Assembly: GCA_017938055.1 (NCBI GenBank) | Contig: JAGBCG010000240.1 | Span: 1 to 16,397, forward strand | Origin: Clostridia bacterium | GTDB lineage: Bacteria; Bacillota; Clostridia; Oscillospirales; CAG-382 | Length of the DNA: 16,397 bases | Reading direction: 5' to 3' | Shown here: positions 4,777 through 13,100 of the stretch, one piece after another | Numbering within the stretch: the stretch's first letter is position 1 | Layout: every line of letters begins with the position of its first letter | Translations under genes and position numbers: made by a program | Notes under the pieces: model-generated | Database searches by the model: none | Told to the model about the DNA's origin: nothing | The model's input: only the letters and a program-made list of their open reading frames with translations

Positions 4777-7158
4777 TTATGCGTTAAGCAGCTTTTTAAT
4801 GTCAGACACACCTGTGTATTTTTCTACTTTTCCGTCCTTAACCACAACGAGTGTAGGAGCCTGCTTTATTCCAAAGCTTGCTGTCAAATCTGCGTGCTCA
4901 TTTGCAAGAAGCTTTTCATAGCCTACTCCCGCTTTATCAAGAATCGAGCAAGCAATCTTACAGTTGGGACAAGTTGCAGTTGTGAAGAGGTATACGCCAT
5001 CGGTATAAGCGTCAGCACCAATAACCGCTTCTGCAGCAGCTTCTGCGATAGCTTCGCTTACAGTGCCGTCCTTCTTAAGAACGGAAGTTTCGATGTTATA
5101 AACCTTTCTATCCTTATATTCCTGACTCTTACCATCGTTCCAGTTCTGAACAGGTCTGTAGTAGCCTGTGATACGGCTGTAAACCTCTGTTTTTTCACCA
5201 CAGTGAGGACAAGTAAACTGTTCGCCCTCAAGATATCCGTGGTTTCTGCAGATAGAATATGTGGGAGAAAGTGTATAGTAAGGAAGCTTATAGTTTTCAG
5301 CAATTTTCTTTACGAGAGTAGCCGCACTCTTCCAGTCAGGAAGCTTTTCACCAAGGAATGCATGGAATACAGTACCTGATGTGTAAAGTGTCTGCAAATC
5401 ATCCTGTACATCAAGAGCAGAGAAAATATCCTCTGTATAGCCAACAGGAAGATGTGAGGAGTTTGTATAGTAAGGTGCATCGTCCTCGCTCTTTGCGGCG
5501 GTTATAATGTCGGGATAATGCTTTTTATCGTGCTTTGCAAGTCTGTAGGAAGTAGATTCTGCAGGAGTTGCCTCAAGATTATAAAGGTCACCGTACTTTT
5601 CCTGATAATCGGAAAGTCTTTCTCTCATATGATTGAGAACATCCTGTGTAAACTTCTGCGTCTTTTCATTTGTAAGGTCTGCCTTGAGCCAGTTGGCATT
5701 AAGACCAACTTCATTCATGCCCACAAGACCGATTGTTGAGAAGTGATTATTAAATGTACCAAGATATCTCTTCGTATATGGATAAAGTCCCGAATCAAGA
5801 AGCTTTGTAATAACAGTTCTCTTCACCTTGAGTGAACGGGCTGCAATATCCATAAGTCTGTCAAGACGTGCATAAAACTCTTTCTCATCCTTTGCAAGAT
5901 AAGCAATTCTTGGCATGTTTATTGTAACAACACCAACAGAGCCTGTGCTTTCGCCGCTTCCAAAGAAGCCGCCTGACTTTTTACGAAGCTCACGCAGGTC
6001 AAGTCTGAGTCGGCAGCACATACTGCGTACATCGCTTGGTTCCATATCACTATTGATATAGTTTGAGAAGTAGGGTGTACCATACTTTGCAGTCATTTCA
6101 AACAGAAGCTTGTTGTTTTCTGTTTCTGACCAGTCAAAGTCACGTGTGATTGAATAGGTAGGAATGGGATACTGGAAGCCTCTGCCGTTGGCATCGCCCT
6201 CAATCATAATTTCGATAAACGCCTTGTTTACCATATCCATTTCCTTTTTACAATCCTTGTACTTGAAGTCCACTTCCTTGCCGCCAATTATACAATTAAG
6301 CTCTGCAAGGTCATTAGGTACTACCCAGTCAAGTGTAATATTTGAGAAAGGAGCCTGTGTACCCCATCTTGAAGGCGTATTTACACCATAAACAAAGGAC
6401 TGGATACACTGTTTAACTTCCTTATATGAAAGATTATCTATCTTTACAAAAGGAGCAAGGTATGTGTCAAATGAGCTGAATGCCTGAGCTCCCGCCCATT
6501 CGTTCTGCATGATACCAAGGAAGTTTACCATCTGATTACAGAGCGTAGAAAGGTGCGAAGCAGGTGCGGAAGTAATCTTTCCGGGAACACCGCCAAGTCC
6601 CTCCTGAATGAGCTGCTTAAGTGACCAACCTGCACAGTAGCCTGTGAGCATTGAAAGGTCGTGAATGTGCAGGTCTGCATTTCTGTGTGCAGAGCCTATT
6701 TCATCGTCATAAATTTCACTTAACCAGTAGTTTGCCGTAATAGCACCTGAGTTTGAAAGGATAAGCCCGCCTACCGAATAAGTTACTGTGGAGTTTTCCT
6801 TTACACGCCAGTCATTAACATTAATGTAGTTATTTACGATTTCCTTATAGTCAAGCATTGTTGCATTAAGGTTACGTATCTTTTCTCTCTGACGTCTGTA
6901 GATAATATACGCTTTTGCTACATCGTCATAACCGGCTTTTATGAGAACTGATTCAACGCAGTCCTGGATATGCTCAACGGAAATTCTGTCGTCCTCAATT
7001 TTAGGCTCAAATTCAGCCGTTACCTTGAGAGCAAGAAAATCAATCATATCTGGGTTGAACTGCTTTTGGCATGCTTCAAATGCCTGGGTAATAGCTGTGC
7101 TTATCTTTGACAAATCAAAGGGCACCCGTTTGCCGTCTCTTTTTACTACGTTATACAT
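4777..7158 (-). CDS. nrdD: Anaerobic (class III) ribonucleoside-triphosphate reductase with fused C-terminal redoxin domain
   Basis: Oxygen-sensitive glycyl-radical enzyme that makes dNTPs from NTPs. It has 793 residues, where plain NrdD has about 700-730. Order: ATP-cone allosteric domain about 1-92 (MYNVVKRDGKRVPFD start), ten-stranded barrel about 100-610 with the conserved MCCRLRLDLREL stretch (C371, C372) and GSVGVVTINMPR, zinc site C627-x-x-H630 / C640-x-x-C643, and glycyl radical loop RITGYYRP with G655. After an Ala-rich linker (about 691-707) comes a thioredoxin/glutaredoxin-like domain, about 710-793: GVYLFTTATCPNCK with redox pair C720-C723 and cis-Pro motif APTLVVV. This extra domain could deliver electrons to the active site in place of formate. 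The activase gene nrdG is just upstream and trxB just downstream. AGGAG at 7166-7170 sets the start. It has its own consensus promoter with candidate NrdR boxes. Confidence 0.95.
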   Translation of the reverse strand: MYNVVKRDGKRVPFDLSKISTAITQAFEACQKQFNPDMIDFLALKVTAEFEPKIEDDRISVEHIQDCVESVLIKAGYDDVAKAYIIYRRQREKIRNLNATMLDYKEIVNNYINVNDWRVKENSTVTYSVGGLILSNSGAITANYWLSEIYDDEIGSAHRNADLHIHDLSMLTGYCAGWSLKQLIQEGLGGVPGKITSAPASHLSTLCNQMVNFLGIMQNEWAGAQAFSSFDTYLAPFVKIDNLSYKEVKQCIQSFVYGVNTPSRWGTQAPFSNITLDWVVPNDLAELNCIIGGKEVDFKYKDCKKEMDMVNKAFIEIMIEGDANGRGFQYPIPTYSITRDFDWSETENNKLLFEMTAKYGTPYFSNYINSDMEPSDVRSMCCRLRLDLRELRKKSGGFFGSGESTGSVGVVTINMPRIAYLAKDEKEFYARLDRLMDIAARSLKVKRTVITKLLDSGLYPYTKRYLGTFNNHFSTIGLVGMNEVGLNANWLKADLTNEKTQKFTQDVLNHMRERLSDYQEKYGDLYNLEATPAESTSYRLAKHDKKHYPDIITAAKSEDDAPYYTNSSHLPVGYTEDIFSALDVQDDLQTLYTSGTVFHAFLGEKLPDWKSAATLVKKIAENYKLPYYTLSPTYSICRNHGYLEGEQFTCPHCGEKTEVYSRITGYYRPVQNWNDGKSQEYKDRKVYNIETSVLKKDGTVSEAIAEAAAEAVIGADAYTDGVYLFTTATCPNCKIACSILDKAGVGYEKLLANEHADLTASFGIKQAPTLVVVKDGKVEKYTGVSDIKKLLNA

Positions 7159-7202
7159 ATTTCATTCTCCTAAATATTATTATTTCCTTGGTGAGTGAAT
7201 AC

Positions 7203-7231
7203 ATTATATCGCATATTTTGTGTTTTGTCAA
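7203..7231 (-). promoter_or_regulatory. Perfect-consensus promoter of nrdD
   Basis: On the minus strand, TTGACA (7231-7226), 17 nt, TATAAT (7208-7203). It lies in the 97-nt gap between nrdG and nrdD, so nrdD can be transcribed independently of nrdG. Confidence 0.88.
7209..7223 (-). promoter_or_regulatory. Candidate NrdR box 2 (degenerate), within the promoter spacer
   Basis: On the minus strand ACACAAAATATGCGA matches the 15-bp NrdR consensus (acaCwAtATaTwGtg) at 10 positions, mainly in the left half. It starts 32 bp from box 1, about three helical turns, the usual spacing of NrdR box pairs. It sits between -35 and -10. Confidence 0.5.
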
Positions 7232-7240
7232 GAGGCAAAT

Positions 7241-7255
7241 AACAATATATTGTGT
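7241..7255 (-). promoter_or_regulatory. Candidate NrdR box 1 (near-perfect)
   Basis: On the minus strand ACACAATATATTGTT, a near-perfect palindrome matching the NrdR consensus at all but the last base. It lies just upstream of the nrdD -35 box and directly abuts the nrdG stop codon. NrdR is the ATP/dATP-sensing repressor of ribonucleotide reductase genes; no nrdR gene is in the window. Confidence 0.7.
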
Positions 7256-7948
7256 TTATACCCCTCGAATTTCAACTTTTGGTAAAATTGACGAAACGGC
7301 ATTTTTCATAATTTTCAGCATCTGAGGACTATGTGCACTATAACCCTCAGCAATCAAATTACCGCTATTCTCAAAGTTTTGTAGGAAATACCGCGGTGCA
7401 CCGTCAATCCACTTTGCAATTTCCTCAATATCCTGTATGGTATGAAGCTCTTTTACCACAGTTGTTCTGAATTCGTACTCAACCTCATTTTTCAGCAAAA
7501 TTTGTACACTTTTATCAATATCCTCTATTTTCAGCTTATCAAATCCTGCAGTAAGAGGGTATTTTTCCTTACAATTCTTAATATCCATTGCCACATAATC
7601 GCAAAGTTTTTCGTCAATCATCTTTTCAAGACGGTCGGGAAAGCTTCCGTTAGTGTCAAGCTTTATACAAAAGCCAAGGGCCTTAATTTGCCTTGCAAAA
7701 TCAAAAATTTCCTTATTCATAAGCGGCTCGCCGCCTGTTATACAAACTCCGTCAAGAACACCCTGTCTTTTTTCTAAAAATGACAGTATTTCCTCAGTTG
7801 TATATTCTTGAACATCCTTTGTATTTGTTACAAGCAGTGCATTATGGCAAAAAGGACATCGAAAATTACAGCCACCCGTAAAAATTGTACAAGCAACCTT
7901 CCCTGGATAATCCAACAGAGTCATTTTTTGAAAGCCCAATATTTTCAT
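7256..7948 (-). CDS. nrdG: Anaerobic ribonucleotide reductase activating protein (radical SAM)
   Basis: Radical SAM activase of 230 residues that uses a [4Fe-4S] cluster and S-adenosylmethionine to form the glycyl radical on NrdD. The N-terminus MKILGFQKMTLLDYPGKVAC is typical of the NrdG2-type activase subfamily; the cluster motif is C27-N-F-R-C31-P-F-C34-H, followed by CITGGEPLM, the SAM-binding GGE motif. No extra ferredoxin domain is present. The ATG at 7946-7948 is preferred because AAGGAGG lies at the right distance; an in-frame ATG three codons earlier is only about two bases from it. It is encoded immediately upstream of nrdD (97-nt gap), its substrate. No clear promoter of its own was seen in the 40 nt between the upstream terminator and its ribosome binding site, so how it is transcribed is unresolved. 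Confidence 0.92.
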   Translation of the reverse strand: MKILGFQKMTLLDYPGKVACTIFTGGCNFRCPFCHNALLVTNTKDVQEYTTEEILSFLEKRQGVLDGVCITGGEPLMNKEIFDFARQIKALGFCIKLDTNGSFPDRLEKMIDEKLCDYVAMDIKNCKEKYPLTAGFDKLKIEDIDKSVQILLKNEVEYEFRTTVVKELHTIQDIEEIAKWIDGAPRYFLQNFENSGNLIAEGYSAHSPQMLKIMKNAVSSILPKVEIRGV

Positions 7949-7989
7949 ATATATCATGTCCTCCTTATTTACCAATATTCATTACCGAT

Positions 7990-8018
7990 TAAAAAATTGC
8001 CGAGGACTATGCCCCGGC
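7990..8018 (-). terminator. Terminator of the duplicated-domain secreted protein gene
   Basis: On the minus strand GCCGGGG (8018-8012) pairs with CCTCGGC (8005-7999) with one G-T wobble, then AATTTTTTA. It lies 22 nt after the stop codon of the 8041-9822 gene. Confidence 0.8.
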
Positions 8019-8040
8019 AAAAAGCAAATACAAGTCAAAA

Positions 8041-9822
8041 TCAGTTTGTTGTAATAACTACTGCTCTGAGTTCTCCAATCCAATCAACAGTGCAACCAAA
8101 GGATTCGGAAATTGCACGAGCGGGAACCATTGTAAAGCCATCACCCATAATCTGTGCGGGAACGTCAAGCTCGTATATGGGCTGACCATTCTTGTAAAGC
8201 TTTGTGTCGCCAATAGTAAGCTTGATTGTATCTTCGCCTCTTGTAGCGGTTACTGTCTTTGTTGTGTCATCCCACTGTACTTCTGCATCAAGTGCTTCAA
8301 AAATAGCACGCAGAGGAACAAGAGTTCTCTCTTCAACAATTACAGGACTCTGTTCTTCAAACTTTATTTTATTACCGTCAAGAAAGACTGAAACTTCAGG
8401 AGCTTCAGGAGCAGGATTAATCTCTACTGTATAAGCAAATGCATCCTTTTCACTGGCAATCCTTGAAGCAGATACAACAACATATCCCTTGCCGCCCAGA
8501 TGTTTGTCCAAATCAAATTTTACATCTGTAGTATATATAAGATCGCCCTTTGTGTACTTGATTCTGTAAAGTCCATCAGTATCCTTGACGAACTGGACTG
8601 TAAGAACATCACCCGTCTTTATTTCAAACAATTCAGGGACAACTCTGATTACTCCAACATTGCTCCACTCGGATACATCAAAAACCTCAAGCATTTTATG
8701 TGCAAATCTTATAAGGTTTATATAACCGGGATTTCCTCCAATGTCGCCAACCTGGAACATCTGAGGTTTAGAAAGAGCACCTATATACATCCAACAGTCA
8801 GTATCATCTTCAACTGCAGGAACCTTTGTGTATGTTACTTTTATTGTAAGGTTTTCAAGATCATAGGCATAGTTTGAAGCAACACCGCCCCAGTTTACAC
8901 CATTCTGATAATAACCTCCATGTGTTACTTCAACTTCAGTTGCTGACTTTTCAATGATAGAAACAGCTGAATTTTCCTCAACAACTTGACCCTGGTCATC
9001 AACTATATTATAACCATTACCTGCTATCCAGCTTCCTGCCTGTGCTACATACTTTGTTTGTTCTGTTGCTTCTTCCGATTTCTGCTCTTGTTGTTCTTCT
9101 TCAACCTTTTCTGCCGCAGGAATCACTTCAACAGTATATGCAAAAGCATCCTTTTCACATTCAATTCTTGAAGCGGAAACAACAACATGTCCTTTACCCT
9201 TAAGAGCAGCATCAAGGTCAATTTCTTTTGTTGTTGTCACAGTGTTCTCGCCGATTGTATATTTAACAAAATAAGCATCTGATGAATTCTTAACAAATTC
9301 AACCGTAATCTCATCACCTGATTTTATTGCGAACATTTCATTTTCGCCAGATAAAATTTCCATGCTGCTGAAGTTGTAAATTCCATCATAAACCTGAAGG
9401 TATTTATTGGCAAATCTTATAAGATTAACATATCCGGGGTTGCCGGTAATATCAGAAACCTGGAACATCTGAGGCTTTGAAAGTACACCTATATATATCC
9501 AGCAGTCAGTTGATTCATCAACCTGCGGAACCTTTGTAAATGTCACTTTGACTTTAAGTCCGTCAAGATTATACGCAGACTTTGAAGCAACGCCGCCCCA
9601 GTTTAAGCCATCCTGATAATAACCGCCATGAGTAACCTCAACTTCAGTTGCCGACTTTTCTATAGCAGTAACGGGCGAGTTTTCCTCAACAATTTTTCTT
9701 TCACTGTTAACTACATTATAGCCGTTACCCGCTATCCAGTTTTCAGTATCTTCTGCGTTCACTGCCACCGCAAGTGCCATAACCAAAAGAGCTGCGAGAG
9801 CTAATGTAAATATTTTTTTCAT
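8041..9822 (-). CDS. Secreted protein with tandem ~205-residue domains and a copper-amine-oxidase-type stalk domain
   Basis: Exported protein of 593 residues with a signal peptide (KK start, hydrophobic 4-20, AxA-type cleavage near 23). Two homologous domains of about 205 residues follow: about 28-234 and 264-470. Shared landmarks are WIAGNGYN, IEKSATEVEVTHGGYYQ, NWGGVAS, SKPQMFQV, NPGYxNLIRFA, GKGxVVVSASRI and EKDAFAYTVE. The linker (235-262) is rich in Glu and Gln. I do not recognise this domain; strand-like alternation suggests a beta-sandwich, perhaps carbohydrate-binding, but that is a guess. Residues 477-593 are a copper amine oxidase N-terminal-like (PF07833-type) stalk domain: VSVFLDGN, ERTLVPLRAIFEALDAEVQWD, KTVTATRG and FTMVPARAISESFG. 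Despite its name this domain is a surface-attachment fold, not an oxidase. Start fixed by CGGAGG. It is a single-gene unit with its own promoter and terminator. Confidence 0.85.
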   Translation of the reverse strand: MKKIFTLALAALLVMALAVAVNAEDTENWIAGNGYNVVNSERKIVEENSPVTAIEKSATEVEVTHGGYYQDGLNWGGVASKSAYNLDGLKVKVTFTKVPQVDESTDCWIYIGVLSKPQMFQVSDITGNPGYVNLIRFANKYLQVYDGIYNFSSMEILSGENEMFAIKSGDEITVEFVKNSSDAYFVKYTIGENTVTTTKEIDLDAALKGKGHVVVSASRIECEKDAFAYTVEVIPAAEKVEEEQQEQKSEEATEQTKYVAQAGSWIAGNGYNIVDDQGQVVEENSAVSIIEKSATEVEVTHGGYYQNGVNWGGVASNYAYDLENLTIKVTYTKVPAVEDDTDCWMYIGALSKPQMFQVGDIGGNPGYINLIRFAHKMLEVFDVSEWSNVGVIRVVPELFEIKTGDVLTVQFVKDTDGLYRIKYTKGDLIYTTDVKFDLDKHLGGKGYVVVSASRIASEKDAFAYTVEINPAPEAPEVSVFLDGNKIKFEEQSPVIVEERTLVPLRAIFEALDAEVQWDDTTKTVTATRGEDTIKLTIGDTKLYKNGQPIYELDVPAQIMGDGFTMVPARAISESFGCTVDWIGELRAVVITTN

Positions 9823-9854
9823 ATCTATTACCTCCGTGTTATACTAACAACTGA

Positions 9855-9883
9855 ATTATAGCACATACTGTTTAATTTGTCAA
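9855..9883 (-). promoter_or_regulatory. Perfect-consensus promoter of the duplicated-domain gene
   Basis: On the minus strand, TTGACA (9883-9878), 17 nt, TATAAT (9860-9855), 32 nt before the start codon, followed by CGGAGG. Confidence 0.88.
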
Positions 9884-9930
9884 ACCTTTGATGAAAAAAT
9901 CTCATATTTTTGTTACTTTCTCTTTTCAGC

Positions 9931-9972
9931 AAAGTAAAAGCAAGTCCGTGGGTCGTTGTTTGACCCACGGAC
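9931..9972 (-). terminator. Strong hairpin downstream of nifJ
   Basis: A perfect 11-bp stem, GTCCGTGGGTC (9944-9954) with GACCCACGGAC (9962-9972), 7-nt loop. On the minus strand it is followed by TTGCTTTTACTTT, an interrupted T-run, so it probably ends the nifJ transcript 147 nt after its stop codon. Confidence 0.65.
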
Positions 9973-10118
9973 AGAGAATTTATGCTTGTTTAAATATACG
10001 CAGAGAATGAACATTCAGTAGTCGCCGCCGTCACTTGATGGCGGTGACGACATTTACGGGAACCGAAACTCAGTTACCTCATATACTTCCTGCGAATATC
10101 GCCGCGGGGCGTCCCCGC
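9973..10118 (-). other. Structured non-coding 3' region after nifJ
   Basis: This 146-bp stretch between the nifJ stop codon and the terminator has no gene but several stem-loops: GCGGGG-3-CCCCGC (10104-10118) directly after the stop, AACCGA with TCAGTT (10061-10075, paired with a wobble on the minus strand), and a 9-bp arm 10021-10029 with 10040-10048. The word CAGAGAAT occurs twice in direct orientation (9970s and 10001-10008). Two stems in a row plus the terminator suggest a folded 3' untranslated region or a repeat element. I cannot match it to a known RNA family. Confidence 0.4.
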
Positions 10119-13100
10119 TTAGTTGTAGAGTTCGCCAAGCTTAACAAGACGAGCGTACTTTTCCTTAGCCTTTTCTTCAGCCTTAGCGAAGAGCTCTTCT
10201 GCTCTTTCAGGGAAGGACTGAGCAAGACGGCTGTAACGTGTTTCGCTCTTGATAAAGTCGATATAGGAAGCTGTAGGCTCCTTGCTGTCAAGTGTGAAGG
10301 GGTTCTTGCCTTCTGCCTTGAGAGCAGGATTGTATCTGAACATCTGCCAGTAACCAGCTTCTACAGCCTTCTTCATTTCTGCCTGGCAGTTAGCCATACC
10401 GCCCTTAACGCCGTGCATTTCACAAGGAGCGTAGCAAATTACGATGGAAGGTCCGGGATAGCTTTCTGCTTCTGTGATTGCCTTGAGTGTCTGGTTCATA
10501 TCAGCACCCATAGCGATCTGTGCAACATATACGTAACCATAGGACATAGCAATTTGTGCAAGATCCTTCTTGCCGATTGCCTTACCTGCAGCAGCAAACT
10601 GTGCAACCTGACCGAGATTGGAAGCCTTAGAAGCCTGTCCGCCTGTGTTGGAGTAAACTTCAGTATCGAATACCATACGTTTACGTCTTCACCGGAAGCA
10701 AGAACGTGGTCAAGACCACCAAAGCCGATATCATATGCCCAACCATCACCACCGAAGATCCATACAGACTTCTTGGACAGGTACTGCTTTTCAGCAAGAA
10801 CTACAGGAGCTACAGGGCAACCTGCCTTTGCAGCTGCTTCAAGCTCAACAACGAGAGCCTTTGTGGCTTCGTCATTTGCCTTGCCGTCGTTAAGTGTATC
10901 GAGGTATGCCTTAGCTGCTGCCTTGAAGGAATCGGAAGCCTTATCGGACTCAGCCATTTCAGCTACCTTATTAATAAGCTTTTCTCTGATTGCCTTCTGA
11001 CCCGTGTAGATACCAAGACCATGCTCAGCATTGTCTTCAAACAAGGAGTTACCCCAAGCAGGACCACGCAGGCTATCCTTATTTACTGTGTAAGGAGTTG
11101 CAGGTGCAGAGCCGCCCCAGATAGAAGAACAACCTGTTGCGTTGGAGATGTACATTCTTTCACCGAAGAGCTGAGTAACGAGTCTTGCGTAAGATGTTTC
11201 TGCACAACCTGCACAAGAACCGAGAACTCGAGCAGAGGCTGGTTGAACTGGCTGCCCTTAACAGATGTATCTGCAAAAGGAGTTTCCTTTTTACCAACGT
11301 TAGCAACTGCATAATCGAATACTTCCTGCTGAGAAGCCTGTGTAGCCTGAGGAACCATCTTAAGAGCTCTCTTTTCAGGCTTTGTGGGACATACGTCTAC
11401 GCAGACGCCGCAGCCCATACAGTCAAGAGGAGAAATAGCGATTGTGTACTTATAGCTTTCGCAGCCCTTACCAATCATCTTAGCAGTAAACTTTGTAGCA
11501 CCGGGTGCTGCTGCAGCTTCTTCTGCTGTCATAACGAAGGGTCTGAGAGTTGCGTGAGGACATACGAATGAACAGTTGTTACACTGTACGCAGTTTTCGG
11601 GAATCCATTCGGGAACCATAACTGCTACGCCTCTCTTTTCGTAAGCGGTAGAGCCCTGAGGGAATGTACCGTCTACGTAATCCATGAACTTGGATACAGG
11701 CAGACTGTCACCGTCCATAAGGTTAACGGGAAGAACGATATCTTCAACGAAGTTCTTGAGAGCTTCTCTCTTATTTTCAACAGTAACCTTAGCTGCTGTC
11801 GCATCGGCTGTCTTCCAGCTTTCCGGAACTTCAATCTTAACGATTGCGTCAACACCTGCGTCGATTGCCTTGTAGTTCATTTCAACAACAGCTTCGCCCT
11901 TCTTGAGGTAGGACTTCTTAGCCATGTACTTCATGTGCTCTACAGCTTCTTCGATAGGCATAATGTTAGCAAGTGCAAAGAATGCGGACTGGAGAATTGT
12001 GTTTGTTCTCTTGCCCATACCGATTTCTGCAGCCTTATCAATAGCGTTAACGATATAAAATTCAACATTGTTGTTAGCAATGTAGCTCTTTACTGCACCG
12101 GGGAGGATAGCATCGAGTTCTTCGGGCTTCCACTGGCAGTTGAGAAGGAACTTACCGCCGGGCTTAACATCGTTAACAATCTTGTAGCCCTTGAGCAAGT
12201 ATGAAGGATTGTGACAAGCAACAAAGTCTGCCTTTGTAATATAATATGTAGACTTAATGGGCTTATCACCAAATCTGAGGTGAGAAATAGTTACACCGCC
12301 GGTCTTCTTGGAGTCATACTGGAAGTAAGCCTGGATGTACTTTTCTGTATAGTCACCGATAATCTTGATGGAGTTCTTGTTAGCACCGACTGTACCGTCG
12401 CCGCCAAGACCCCAGAACTTACAGGAAATTGTACCTGCAGCTGCTGTATCGGGAGCATCCTTTTCTTCGAGAGAAAGGTTTGTAACGTCATCAACGATGG
12501 AAAGAGTGAAGCTGTTCTTAGGCTGTGCTGCACCAAGGTTTTCGTAGCAAGCGAAAATGGATGCAGGAGCAACGTCCTTAGAACCAAGACCGTATCTACC
12601 GCCAACAACCTTGATGTCAGCCTTGCCGTTTGTTGCAAGAGCTGTAACAACGTCAAGATAAAGAGGCTCGCCAAGAGATCCGGGTTCCTTTGTTCTGTCA
12701 AGAACTGCAATCTTCTTAACTGTAGCGGGGATAGCTTCGATGAGCTTATCAGCACAGAAAGGTCTGTAAAGTCTAACCTTAACAAGACCAACCTTTTCGC
12801 CGTTAGCGTTCATATAGTCGATAACTTCCTCGATGGTATCGCAAACAGAGCCCATAGCAATGATGATTCTGTCAGCATCAGCAGCACCGTAGTAGTTAAA
12901 GAGCTTATAGTCTGTACCGAGCTTTGCATTAACCTTGCCCATGTATTCTTCAACGATTGCAGGGAATTCGTTGTAATACTTATTACAAGCTTCTCTGTTC
13001 TGGAAGAAGATATCACCGTTCTGAGCAGAACCTCTGAGAACAGGGCTTTCAGGGTTAAGAGCACGATTTCTGAATGCCTGAATAGCATCCATATCAACCA

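Noticed and set aside
8041..8390. A functional copper amine oxidase.
   Set aside because: Only the N-terminal-like stalk domain is present; there is no catalytic domain or topaquinone motif.
9944..10118. 6S RNA, SRP RNA, tmRNA or a tRNA in the region after nifJ.
   Set aside because: No 6S-type long rod with central bubble, no SRP tetraloop motif, no T-arm signature; left as an unassigned structured region.
10670..11230. Programmed frameshifting to explain the two nifJ frame breaks.
   Set aside because: Neither site has a slippery heptamer or stimulatory structure, two events in one gene would be needed, and PFOR is not known to use frameshifting.
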